Source: JAAETI01 sp964195945
GTDB taxonomy: Bacteria > Actinomycetota > Acidimicrobiia > Spongiisociales > UBA5794
Direction of reading: 5' to 3'
Assembly (NCBI GenBank): GCA_964195945.1
Contig: CAXMRC010000185.1
Location: forward strand, 1-37,254
DNA length: 37,254 nt
Made by a program: the position numbers and the translations under genes
The notes under the pieces: generated by a model
What the model saw: only the letters and a program-made list of their open reading frames with translations
Database searches by the model: none
What the model was told of the DNA's origin: nothing
In this document: piece after piece, positions 15,708-23,267 of the stretch
Layout of the letters: each line of letters opens with the position of its first letter
Numbering within the stretch: the first letter of the stretch is position 1

Positions 15708-16559
15708 ATGAAGTTTGGCGTCAGCATCTTCCCAACCGACAAGACCATCGATCCTGGTGCCCTGGCCAAAGCCGCTGAAGACCATGGCTTCGAGTCACTC
15801 TGGTTCCCCGAACATAGCCACATCCCGACCAGCCGGACGACACCGTGGGGAGGAAATCCCGACGCACCTCCTCTTCCGGAGATGTACTGGCGGACCCACG
15901 ACCAATACGTGGCGCTCATGGCAGCCGCGGCGGCGACAAGCAAACTCAAGGTTGCCAGCGGTATCACTTTGGTTGCACAGCGAGATCCAATCTGGCTGGC
16001 GAAGCAAGTGGCCACCGTCGATGTCCTCTCCGGAGGTCGGCTCATATTTGGAGTCGGCTACGGGTGGAACAAAGAGGAGCTGGCTCATCACGGCGTTAGC
16101 TACACCGAACGGCGCGCCCTGCTGCGCGAGAAGGTCCTCATGATGAAGGCGCTTTGGACACAAGAGGAAGCATCTTTCGATGGTGACTTGATCCAGTTGC
16201 AGCCGAGTTGGTCATGGCCAAAGCCAATCCAGCAACCACATCCCCCGATCATCATGGGAGGAGCGGCAGGACCAAAGACGTTCGCCCACATCATGGAGTT
16301 CTGCGATGGCTGGATGCCGATCTACGGTGCATACGAATTCGTGAACAAGCTCGATGGGATGCGGGCCGCTGCCGAACTGGCCGGTCGTGATCCGGCGACA
16401 GTCGAACTCGGGGTGTTTAACGCTCCGCGGGATATGGCAAAACTCGAGGCGTTGGAGGCAGCCGGAGTCAGCAGGGCGGTGTTCAATCTCCCGCCGGTAG
16501 AGGCTTCAGTGGTGTTGGCCAAGCTCGACCAGTACTCAGCGTTGATCGGCCAGGTCTAG
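15708..16559 (+). CDS. LLM class F420-dependent oxidoreductase
   Basis: 283 residues forming a luciferase-like TIM barrel: the N-terminus MKFGVSIFPTDKTIDPGALA, AEDHGFESLWFPEHSHIP, a central KVASGITLVAQRDPIWLAKQ and LSGGRLIFGVGYGWNKEE, and the phosphate-binding PIIMGGAAGPKT. These features are those of actinobacterial F420-dependent members rather than flavin monooxygenases. It probably oxidises or reduces a small-molecule substrate with coenzyme F420; the substrate is unknown. An AGAGGA lies eight bases before the ATG. The acyl-CoA ligase directly upstream suggests a role with acyl-CoA or lipid substrates (inference). The 126 bases after it (16560-16685) show nothing definite. Confidence 0.87.
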   Translation: MKFGVSIFPTDKTIDPGALAKAAEDHGFESLWFPEHSHIPTSRTTPWGGNPDAPPLPEMYWRTHDQYVALMAAAAATSKLKVASGITLVAQRDPIWLAKQVATVDVLSGGRLIFGVGYGWNKEELAHHGVSYTERRALLREKVLMMKALWTQEEASFDGDLIQLQPSWSWPKPIQQPHPPIIMGGAAGPKTFAHIMEFCDGWMPIYGAYEFVNKLDGMRAAAELAGRDPATVELGVFNAPRDMAKLEALEAAGVSRAVFNLPPVEASVVLAKLDQYSALIGQV

Positions 16560-16685
16560 ACGCCTTTCTGCAAGGCCAGCCGCTCAGGAGTCTGTTGAGC
16601 AATGTCAGTTTCGGCTCGTCGTCGTGGCTGTGGCCAGGTACTTTGTCGGAGGGACGAGTCTTCACGCCATTTGTCCAACAGCCGC

Positions 16686-17057
16686 CTAGAGCCGCACCTC
16701 AACAAGGGGGCTTCCGGACACCCACTTGTCGAGCGGGGTGGTCGATTCAATTCGGGAGGTGATCTCACCGAGTATCTGACGACGCCGCCCCTCGTCAACG
16801 ATCGGGATTGCCATTGCTGCCAGGTCTCGTTGCACGCTCTCTTTGAGATGGAACGTGAAGGCGGCGTTGCTAAGCAGATTGGCGTACCACGATCGCGGGC
16901 CGGGCATACCAGTGATGTAGATCCCCCCATCAACATTATGAAACCAAACCTCGATCCGACGCGACTCCCCTGAGTACCGGCCAAGAGTTGTGATATCGAT
17001 GACCCGATCCGTCTCAAGTGCCTTTTGGACGTCAGTATCCACAACGATCTCCCTCAT
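16686..17057 (-). CDS. Deazaflavin-dependent nitroreductase-family protein (split-barrel)
   Basis: 123 residues. VIDITTLGRYSGESRRIEVWF and GGIYITGMPGPRSWYANLL match the split-beta-barrel DUF385/Ddn group (FDOR superfamily), many of which bind F420; SWYANLL is the part that lines the cofactor pocket in relatives. It is shorter than mycobacterial Ddn, and its catalytic activity is uncertain. ATG 17057 has no clear Shine-Dalgarno site. It faces the LLM oxidoreductase gene and diverges from the duplicated membrane-protein gene. Confidence 0.8.
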   Translation of the reverse strand: MREIVVDTDVQKALETDRVIDITTLGRYSGESRRIEVWFHNVDGGIYITGMPGPRSWYANLLSNAAFTFHLKESVQRDLAAMAIPIVDEGRRRQILGEITSRIESTTPLDKWVSGSPLVEVRL

Positions 17058-17196
17058 ATGCTGCGCGAACCCAACTTAGACGCCCCTGACGGAGCCGATA
17101 ACGCCCAACTGCTGGACCCCATCCACGGGGCCAAACGGCCTATGGATGCTCCGAGGTGAATGTGTTCCAATCGGTACCACAAGGGAGTGGAAGCCC

Positions 17197-17210
17197 GCAC
17201 CTTAAGGTGC
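17197..17210. repeat. 14-bp perfect palindrome in leader of membrane-protein gene
   Basis: GCACCTTAAGGTGC ends five bases before the AAGGAGA ribosome site of the 17226 gene. It could be a repressor site or an RNA hairpin masking translation. The remainder of the 17058-17225 divergent region holds no gene. Confidence 0.5.
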
Positions 17211-17225
17211 TTGAGAAGGAGACCC

Positions 17226-18212
17226 ATGAGTAAGCGTTTACCCGCGTTCGGAGTTCTGGCAATCGGTGTGATTGTTCTGGTCGTATTGTTCGCCAACAGT
17301 CTGTTCACCGTCGGCCCGGCATTTGAGGAACTGACCGATTCGTTCCGTCCGATGATGACCGATGAAGCGATCGCAACTGCACAGGCCGATGTGGCCGGTT
17401 TGGGAGCTGTGAGCGAAGAGTTCAACACTCAGCTTGCACCCGCCCTTGCTGGACAACTGCAGATGTCAGCTGACGACTTGAACGCCTTCATGGGAACGAA
17501 CTTCCCAGCCGTTGCCGCAGGCATCGGCGCTTTGCCGGAGATTGTCCCCCAGTTCACCGGCGTTGTCGGTCTGCTGGCTGCACAGCAATCCAATTTCGAG
17601 TCGGCAGATGCTATTCCGAATTCAAGCCTGCCGGCCAGCACGGTCCCGTGGATCATCTTGCTGATTGGCGTTGGTGCGATCGTGGTTGCAATCTTGATGT
17701 TGGGTAAGACCAAGCAGGCGTGGCTGATTGCGGTCGGATTTGGCGTCCTCGTCGTCGTCTTCAGCCTGGCTTTGTCGTTCTTGTCGAAGTCGGGGGCGGC
17801 GGACGACATGAATGAAGCGTTCAAGCCGGTCTACACGCAGGAGCTCGTCACCGGATCAGCACAGGCTGTCGGAGTCGTTGGCGCGATGGGTCAACAAATG
17901 CAGGGCGACATGCTGCCGGCGCTCGCCCAGCAGCTCAATCTTGGTGAAGCTGAGATGGCCGGCTTCCTGGGGCAGTTCCCCGCCACCGCCGCCGCTCTCG
18001 AAGGCTTAGGCGACTCGCTTGGTCGTTTCCAGTCGATGGTCACAGCATTCGATAGCCAGTTGGACAACTACAACACGATCAGGGACACGGCGCTCTACCC
18101 GATCGCTGTGATCGTCTTGATCGCGGGACTCATGGTGATCGTGTGTGGTGTGTGGGCCTTTATGGCTGATCGCAAAGACGATGAACTTCTAGCCGAGCAA
18201 TCACGGACCTGA
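17226..18212 (+). CDS. Membrane protein of unknown function with internal tandem duplication
   Basis: 328 residues from ATG 17226, chosen for the AAGGAGA six bases upstream rather than the longer frame from 17160. The order is: membrane helix (8-28), extracytoplasmic domain (about 30-138), two helices (about 140-186), a second extracytoplasmic domain (190-288), a last helix (291-314) and a short charged tail. The two outer domains are homologous: residues 40-130 (FRPMMTDEAIATAQADV and following) align with 199-285 (FKPVYTQELVTGSAQAV and following), including LAPALAGQLQM versus MLPALAQQLNL. Not recognised as a named family. A strong terminator follows, so it is transcribed apart from the ABC genes. 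Confidence 0.75.
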   Translation: MSKRLPAFGVLAIGVIVLVVLFANSLFTVGPAFEELTDSFRPMMTDEAIATAQADVAGLGAVSEEFNTQLAPALAGQLQMSADDLNAFMGTNFPAVAAGIGALPEIVPQFTGVVGLLAAQQSNFESADAIPNSSLPASTVPWIILLIGVGAIVVAILMLGKTKQAWLIAVGFGVLVVVFSLALSFLSKSGAADDMNEAFKPVYTQELVTGSAQAVGVVGAMGQQMQGDMLPALAQQLNLGEAEMAGFLGQFPATAAALEGLGDSLGRFQSMVTAFDSQLDNYNTIRDTALYPIAVIVLIAGLMVIVCGVWAFMADRKDDELLAEQSRT

Positions 18213-18237
18213 CCAACACCGTCTCGATAACCAGAGA

Positions 18238-18266
18238 GGCCCTCGGCACCAGCCGGGGGCCTTTCC
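18238..18266 (+). terminator. Rho-independent terminator after membrane-protein gene
   Basis: A ten-base stem GGCCCTCGGC / GCCGGGGGCC (one G-U pair) with an ACCA loop is followed by TTTCC. It lies 26 bases past the stop at 18212. Confidence 0.8.
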
Positions 18267-18336
18267 TACGTCATCGCTGCCTATTCAACCACCTAGGGTG
18301 GCTCTCCATTGCGGGTCCACCGCGGAAGGAGCCCTT

Positions 18337-19335
18337 ATGGGGGCGATAGAAGTAGAGGGCGTCTCGAAGAATTTCGGCGAGCTTTGCGCCCTCGACAACA
18401 TCAACCTGGATATCGAACCAGGCACGGTCTACGGCTTGCTGGGTCCCAACGGTGCGGGCAAAACGACAGCGGTCAGGATTCTGACGACGCTGCTTGACCT
18501 CGACTCAGGTCGTGCCACCGTTGCCGGATTCGACGTAGCGACCCAGGCGACCCAGCTTCGACACGTCATCGGGCTCGCCGGGCAATACGCCGCTGTCGAT
18601 GAGATCCTGACCGGGTGGGAGAACATCGAAATGGTCGCTCGACTGTATGGCTTCAACCGCCGCGAGTCGGCACGCCGTGGCGACAGTCTCCTCGAACGCT
18701 TCGAGCTTGCCGATGCCCGCGACCGCCAGGTGAAGACCTACAGCGGTGGGATGCGCCGCAGACTCGACCTCGCCGCCAGCCTGGTCGGCGACCCCGAGGT
18801 TTTGTTCCTCGACGAGCCGACCACCGGTCTTGATCCACGCAGCCGTTTTGCGTTGTGGGACACCATCGAACAGCTTGTCGACGGCGGTACCACCCTGATG
18901 CTCACCACCCAGTATCTCGAGGAAGCCGACAGGCTGGCTCATCGGATCGGCGTAATCGACCACGGCGAACTCATCGCCGAAGGAACGTCAGATGAACTGA
19001 AGGGCAAGGTCGGCGGAGATGTCTTGGCGCTCGAGATCGCCGACGCCTCCCAGACGGCAGCGGCTGCGGAAGCGGTCCGCAACGTCGGATCGGAGGCGCC
19101 CCGCATCGAAGGAGCCAACGATGTCATCGTCCCTGTGTCGACACATGTCGGTGTGATCACGGATGCTGTCCGCGCTCTCGATGCGGCCGGTATCAAACTG
19201 ACAGACCTGGCGATCCGCCGCCCGACGCTCGATGACGTCTTCATGACTCTGACGGGCCATCGCGCTGAAGCAGAAGCAGCGGCCGATTCTGAACCTGAAA
19301 CCGAACCACGACGTAAGAGAGGAGGCCGCAGATGA
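18337..19335 (+). CDS. DrrA-type ABC exporter ATP-binding protein
   Basis: 332 residues from ATG 18337, five bases after GGAAGGAG. Walker A is GPNGAGKTT (36-44), the signature is YSGGMRRRLDLA, Walker B is VLFLDEPTTGLDP and the H-loop region is LTTQYLEEADRL, a DrrA hallmark. The C-terminal 90 residues form the extra DrrA domain, with LAIRRPTLDDVFMTLTGH near the end. DrrAB systems export lipophilic drugs or lipids. The stop overlaps the permease start by four bases (ATGA). Confidence 0.92.
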   Translation: MGAIEVEGVSKNFGELCALDNINLDIEPGTVYGLLGPNGAGKTTAVRILTTLLDLDSGRATVAGFDVATQATQLRHVIGLAGQYAAVDEILTGWENIEMVARLYGFNRRESARRGDSLLERFELADARDRQVKTYSGGMRRRLDLAASLVGDPEVLFLDEPTTGLDPRSRFALWDTIEQLVDGGTTLMLTTQYLEEADRLAHRIGVIDHGELIAEGTSDELKGKVGGDVLALEIADASQTAAAAEAVRNVGSEAPRIEGANDVIVPVSTHVGVITDAVRALDAAGIKLTDLAIRRPTLDDVFMTLTGHRAEAEAAADSEPETEPRRKRGGRR

Positions 19336-20135
19336 CCACAGTCACAGAAGCCGTGCGACGCAATCGCGACATGTCGGCCGGGCGTCTTTGGTCCGATTCG
19401 GTGGTGATGACGAAACGAAACCTTCTCAAGTACCCCCGGATCCCGACCTTGTTGGTCTTCTCGACTATCCAGCCGATCATGTTCGTATTGTTGTTCACCT
19501 ACGTGTTTGGTGGGGCCATCGGTGGCGTGTCGGGGAACTATGTCGACTTCCTTCTCCCAGGGATCTTTGCCCAAACCGCGATCTTCGGATCAACCCAGAC
19601 TGGTGTTGGCCTGGCTGAAGACATGCACAAAGGTCTGATCGAACGCTATCGATCCCTCCCCATGAGCCGGTCGGCGGTACTCGTCGGAAGGACGGTCAGC
19701 GACGGTGTGCGCAACTTCTTCGTCGTGTGGCTGATGACAATCGTCGGGTACCTGGTCGGTTTTCGGTTCCACGGCAATATCCTCCAGTCGCTGGCCGCGA
19801 TGCTTCTTGCGGTCCTCTTCGGTTTCGCCTTCTCTTGGATCTCGGCGTTCATAGGCATGACGGTCAACGATGTGGAAACAGCCCAGGTAGCCGGATTTGT
19901 GTGGGTCTTCCCACTTACCTTCGCCAGCTCAGCGTTCGTACCTGTTGCGTCGATGCCCGGCTGGCTGCAAGGGTTAACCAAAGCGAACCCCGTGACGGTG
20001 ACTGTGGACGCAGTTCGAGCCCTCGTGCTGAATACCCCGGTCACGCCTCACATCTGGTACTCACTTGCGTGGCTGATAGGAATCCTGCTGGTTTTCGTGC
20101 CGTTGGCGGTCAGAGCGTACCGGCGGGCTGTCTAA
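19332..20135 (+). CDS. DrrB-type ABC-2 permease
   Basis: 267 residues with six predicted membrane helices: IPTLLVFSTIQPIMFVLLF, the loop GNYVDFLLPGIFAQTAIF, GVGLAEDMHKGLIERYRSLPM, and later FAFSWISAFIGMTVNDVETAQ and FVWVFPLTFASSAFVPVASMP. These are characteristic of ABC-2 transporters of the DrrB/LptF-like drug and lipid export type. It pairs with the preceding ATPase. The cargo is unknown. Confidence 0.92.
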   Translation: MTTVTEAVRRNRDMSAGRLWSDSVVMTKRNLLKYPRIPTLLVFSTIQPIMFVLLFTYVFGGAIGGVSGNYVDFLLPGIFAQTAIFGSTQTGVGLAEDMHKGLIERYRSLPMSRSAVLVGRTVSDGVRNFFVVWLMTIVGYLVGFRFHGNILQSLAAMLLAVLFGFAFSWISAFIGMTVNDVETAQVAGFVWVFPLTFASSAFVPVASMPGWLQGLTKANPVTVTVDAVRALVLNTPVTPHIWYSLAWLIGILLVFVPLAVRAYRRAV

Positions 20136-20157
20136 GCCGAATCTCGGGTTCTATATG

Positions 20158-20330
20158 TTGATAGGCCGGAAGCGTCAGAGGAATGACCTTCCAGCCGTCT
20201 TCCCGACCCAGTTCCAGGTCGCCGTCCATCATCTGGGCGAGCTTGCGGTCGACGGAGAGGCCCATGCCGACCGAAACAGGCTCGCCGCATACCACCATGA
20301 GCCCTGGCGTACGGTTCACGACTCCTCCCT
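20158..20330 (-). pseudogene. Decayed C-terminal remnant of a sensor histidine kinase
   Basis: On the minus strand, one frame reads REPYARAHGG (around 20293-20322), resembling the FEPYxRAH step before the G2 box of a HATPase domain. A second frame then reads EPVSVGMGLSVDRKLAQMM and DGDLELGREDGWKVIPLTLPAY, the G2 box and last strand of a histidine kinase. The two frames need a frameshift to join, and the N, G1 and phospho-acceptor regions are absent. It looks like the tail of a lost kinase gene. No other gene is evident in 20136-20408. Confidence 0.6.
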
Positions 20331-20396
20331 GAGTCATGGGCGTAGATACGGCTACCCGTCACCTGTCGGCGGCGAGCGCAATCACGAAAGGGCTGA

Positions 20397-20402
20397 GATA
20401 AT
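20397..20402 (+). promoter_or_regulatory. -10 box (GATAAT) of the 63-residue gene, leaderless
   Basis: GATAAT, five of six matches to TATAAT, is followed by exactly six bases (CAACTC) and ATG 20409. No ribosome site is present. Confidence 0.45.
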
Positions 20403-20408
20403 CAACTC

Positions 20409-20600
20409 ATGAGCCAACCAATCGGTTTCGACTACCGACGTCGTAAGGACGGAAGCGTCCTCATCACACACCACGGAAAGAAGGCTGCGCTCTTGCGTGG
20501 CACCAATGCTGACAGATTTATCGAGAAGCTGGGGAGCGACGATCAGGCGTTGATGGCAAGGACGACCGGCAACTACAAGCGGGGTAACGAGCGTCGCTAG
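20409..20600 (+). CDS. Small conserved actinobacterial protein of unknown function
   Basis: 63 residues, basic and soluble. FDYRRRKDGSVLITHHGKKAA at the start and TGNYKRGNERR at the end are motifs I recognise from short uncharacterised actinobacterial proteins; the conserved NYKRGNER tail suggests nucleic-acid binding, but that is only inference from charge. A GATAAT box six bases before the ATG indicates a leaderless message. It converges on the methyltransferase gene, both stop codons lying in one CTAG (20597-20600). Confidence 0.75.
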   Translation: MSQPIGFDYRRRKDGSVLITHHGKKAALLRGTNADRFIEKLGSDDQALMARTTGNYKRGNERR

Positions 20601-21211
20601 TGGCCGACGCTGACATGTTGGCGCACCCAGGTATGCATCGCGATTCCTGAGGCGACACCTGCGTTGATCGAGCGCGTCGAGCCATACTGGGCGATCGAGT
20701 ACACCGCCGCACAGTGCTCCTGCATCTCCTCAGAGATCCCTGGGCCTTCCTGGCCAAAGACGAGCACACACCTCTCCGGGAGAACAGTGCTCTCGAGTGG
20801 CAGCGAGCCGGGGAGGATGTCGATGCCAAGTACAGGCAGCTCCTCGGCTGCTGCCCACTCGGCGAATTCGACGACGGTCGGATGATGCCGAACGTGAAGA
20901 TATCGATCGGTGACCATCGCCCCTCGTCTGTTCCAACGCCGCTTCCCGATGATGTGAACCTCGGCAGCCAAAAAGGCGTTGGCATTGCGGACAACGGTCC
21001 CGATATTGAAGTCGTGTTGCCAATTCTCAATGGCAACGTGGAACGCGTGCCGTCGTGTATCAAGGTCGGCGACGATGGCTTCCCTGGTCCAGTACCGATA
21101 CTCGTCCAGAACGTTGCGACGGTCACCGTGGGCCAGTAGTTCCTTGTCGAGGCGCCGGTCATCCGGCCAGGGCTTGGGGTGAGGGCCAACGCCCACTTCG
21201 TGATCCGGCAT
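20597..21211 (-). CDS. SpoU/TrmH-family RNA 2'-O-methyltransferase
   Basis: 204 residues. The SPOUT motifs are present: motif 1 IENWQHDFNIGTVVRNANAF with the essential Asn-Arg, motif 2 CVLVFGQEGPGIS, and motif 3 SIAQYGSTRSINAGVASGIAMH, which together form the trefoil-knot S-adenosylmethionine site. Such enzymes methylate ribose in tRNA or rRNA; the exact target cannot be read. It lacks a long N-terminal RNA-binding domain of the RlmB type. The start ATG 21211 has a TAACCT box ending six bases before it, suggesting a leaderless transcript. Confidence 0.9.
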   Translation of the reverse strand: MPDHEVGVGPHPKPWPDDRRLDKELLAHGDRRNVLDEYRYWTREAIVADLDTRRHAFHVAIENWQHDFNIGTVVRNANAFLAAEVHIIGKRRWNRRGAMVTDRYLHVRHHPTVVEFAEWAAAEELPVLGIDILPGSLPLESTVLPERCVLVFGQEGPGISEEMQEHCAAVYSIAQYGSTRSINAGVASGIAMHTWVRQHVSVGH

Positions 21212-21217
21212 GCCGTC

Positions 21218-21223
21218 AGGTTA
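21218..21223 (-). promoter_or_regulatory. -10 box (TAACCT) of the methyltransferase gene, leaderless
   Basis: On the minus strand TAACCT is followed by six bases (GACGGC) and ATG 21211. Confidence 0.45.
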
Positions 21224-21248
21224 GGCGGCCGCCACGTTGCGCCCGTGT

Positions 21249-21292
21249 TGTCACATGACATTTGTCATCAGGATGTCATCAGGGGAATCCCC
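21249..21292. promoter_or_regulatory. Cluster of TGTCA repeats upstream of membrane-protein gene
   Basis: The 110-base divergent region holds an inverted repeat TGTCA-CA-TGACA (21249-21260), then two direct copies of TGTCATCAGG (21263-21272 and 21274-21283), 11 bases apart, and a GGGG-AAT-CCCC palindrome (21282-21292). Helical phasing suggests a regulator binding array for the gene at 21322 or the methyltransferase gene. Confidence 0.45.
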
Positions 21293-21321
21293 AATGGCGT
21301 TGATCCTCAGCAAACCGCATT

Positions 21322-22347
21322 GTGAGTTCCATGGAAACCGTCAACCCACCACTGCTCCGCACCAAGCTTCTCTTCTGGCTTCTGCTCAGCGTCCTCTCGG
21401 TCGCCCTCGCTGAGGTCACCGTGGCGTCGGCGCCCTTTGCGTTTGTCAACCCCGTAGAGACAGTCTTTCTGGTCACGTTCTACGGAAGCCACCTTCTCGT
21501 GTTCGCCTGGCTCATCTTCCGCCGCGGTTGGCCATCGCTGGCAGCGCTGTGGTTCGCCGGCGTCCTCTTTGGTTTGTACGAGTTCTACATCACAAAAGTG
21601 TTGTGGTCACCGCCATGGGGCGACGTCATCTCGATGGCGCACGTCGATGTGATCTCTGTCATAGTGCTGGCGTTCTTCTGGCATCCGTTCATGGCTTTCA
21701 TCTTCCCTTTGGCGATCGGAGAGATCGTTGCAACCGATCGCAGATGGCTCATAGGCCAGCTCCCCGGCAGGATCACCAGGCTCTCTGGTAATCGTGCCAC
21801 CCTCGCAATTGGAATCGCCGCGGTGACTCATGGACTGCTCACCGGCTCCCCCGCGGTTGCCATTGTTTCTACTCTCTCGGCCGGGGCCGCCGTGGCCGTC
21901 GTCGTTTGGTGGTGGCGACGCCACCACCAACACGACACGTGGAATCTGAGAGCCTTGCTACCGAACGACCGTCAGGGGCGCTGGATCGCTCTGCTGCTGG
22001 CAGTGCAGTATCTGATATTCATTCCGGTATGGACACCGGAAAAGATGCCCCCATTCGTCGGCCATCTCGTCGTCTGGCTGCTCTACGCCGGATTTGCGCT
22101 GCTACTGCGAGCAGCGTTGGAGCAATCTCTCGGCTCGCCACCGGAATTGCACAGGATGGATATCAACCTGCACAAACTGCTGGCCGTGGGAGCCGTGGTA
22201 TTAGCGCTGTCAGTTCTTGGCTCGCTGGGTCCGACCGAACTCGGTTCTATCCCCGTGTGGTTGGTCGCCATCATCGTCGGAACGCGGATGCTGGTGGGCT
22301 CCGTCCGGCAAGTGTTGCGCCACCCCAAACAGACCGTCAGCCAATGA
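21322..22347 (+). CDS. Polytopic membrane protein of unknown function
   Basis: 341 residues from GTG 21322; ATG 21331 is an in-frame alternative and the choice is open. About nine membrane helices are visible, for example LLFWLLLSVLSVALAEVTVA, VFLVTFYGSHLLVFAWLIF, ALWFAGVLFGLYEFYITKV, WIALLLAVQYLIFIPVW and FVGHLVVWLLYAGFALLLR. No catalytic or transport motif is recognised. It ends 11 bases inside the convergent HAD gene. Confidence 0.7.
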   Translation: MSSMETVNPPLLRTKLLFWLLLSVLSVALAEVTVASAPFAFVNPVETVFLVTFYGSHLLVFAWLIFRRGWPSLAALWFAGVLFGLYEFYITKVLWSPPWGDVISMAHVDVISVIVLAFFWHPFMAFIFPLAIGEIVATDRRWLIGQLPGRITRLSGNRATLAIGIAAVTHGLLTGSPAVAIVSTLSAGAAVAVVVWWWRRHHQHDTWNLRALLPNDRQGRWIALLLAVQYLIFIPVWTPEKMPPFVGHLVVWLLYAGFALLLRAALEQSLGSPPELHRMDINLHKLLAVGAVVLALSVLGSLGPTELGSIPVWLVAIIVGTRMLVGSVRQVLRHPKQTVSQ

Positions 22348-23122
22348 TTGCGGCGTGTCTGCCATGGCGCCGGCCCAACGCATACGTCGCAATCGCAAGA
22401 CCCGCCGCACCCACACTGGCCGTGGTGGTTCGGACCACCTTGCGAGCGGTCCTGCTGAATTCAACAATCGGCCAACCACGGGTACGAGCCACGGCCTCGA
22501 GACCGCTGTCTGGATTGACCGCAACTGGATGCCCCACAACCTCCAGCATCGGAAGATCGCTGACGGAGTCGCTGTACGCGTAGCAAAGATCAAGGTCGTA
22601 GCCCTCGCGTTCCGCAACTCGGCGCACGGCATCGGCCTTGGCCGGGCCGTAACAGAACGGTTCCGAGAGTTCTCCGGTATATACACCGTCGACAGTCTCA
22701 GCGACGGTGGCAATCGCTCCTGTCATGCCCAACTCGACGGCAAGACTCTGCACAATCTCTATCGGCGAGGCTGTGACCATGTAAGTGTCACGACCGGCTT
22801 CAGCATGAAGGTCGATAAACCCTTGCGACTCCTTGCGCACATCATCGAGGAGCCGTGGAATCACATCGTCGGCGAGGCTCATCAGTTCATCGATGCGATG
22901 ACCTTCGATTGCCTGGAGAATACGGTCGCGGATCGCATTGGCCTTGTCGTCGGACGCACCGGTGAAACGGAAGGTAATCGCCTTCCTGGCGTCGGAAAGC
23001 AGTTCACTGGTCGGCATCATGTCGTTGCGCCAGGCGGCCCGCCCAAACACGAATGCAGACGACCCTGCGATCAACGTTCGGTCGAGGTCGAAGAATGCAG
23101 CTGCTGGTCTTGTGTCAGCCAA
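22337..23122 (-). CDS. HAD-IB family hydrolase (phosphoserine phosphatase-like)
   Basis: 261 residues from TTG 23122, seven bases after AGGGGA. Motif I is AAFFDLDRTLI (Asp12 and Asp14), motif II is YMVTASPIEIVQ, motif III includes YGPAKADAVR, and motif IV is CYAYSDSVSDLPML. The pattern is that of HAD-IB phosphatases related to SerB and to membrane-lipid-associated homologues (often PlsC-linked). Residues 236-252 (TASVGAAGLAIATYALG) are hydrophobic and may form one C-terminal membrane anchor. Substrate unproven; a small phosphomonoester is likely. Confidence 0.87.
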   Translation of the reverse strand: MADTRPAAAFFDLDRTLIAGSSAFVFGRAAWRNDMMPTSELLSDARKAITFRFTGASDDKANAIRDRILQAIEGHRIDELMSLADDVIPRLLDDVRKESQGFIDLHAEAGRDTYMVTASPIEIVQSLAVELGMTGAIATVAETVDGVYTGELSEPFCYGPAKADAVRRVAEREGYDLDLCYAYSDSVSDLPMLEVVGHPVAVNPDSGLEAVARTRGWPIVEFSRTARKVVRTTTASVGAAGLAIATYALGRRHGRHAAIIG

Positions 23123-23233
23123 AAGAAATCCCCTGGGTAGCTGGGGCCCACGTTACCGACCTCTCGTTTCAAGACCAGCCGGGTCACCACGCGTACAGCT
23201 TGTGGGTGACGGCCGAATCCGCCTCAAGGACGA

Positions 23234-23261
23234 TGGACCTACAGTGTCACAACGGTACGAT
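23234..23261 (+). promoter_or_regulatory. Promoter of the two-component operon, leaderless
   Basis: TGGACC (23234-23239), a 16-base spacer and TACGAT (23256-23261) form a promoter whose -10 box ends six bases before ATG 23268. There is no room for a ribosome site. The rest of the 23123-23267 region shows nothing else. Confidence 0.5.
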
Positions 23262-23267
23262 TCGCCT

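Noticed and set aside
16560..16685. Terminator between the LLM oxidoreductase and the deazaflavin protein
   Set aside because: Only weak GC-rich complementarity was seen, without a convincing stem or T tract.
22938..23267. Longer histidine kinase start at 22938
   Set aside because: The extra 110 residues lie over the start of the divergent HAD gene and have no kinase character; the promoter at 23234-23261 supports ATG 23268.
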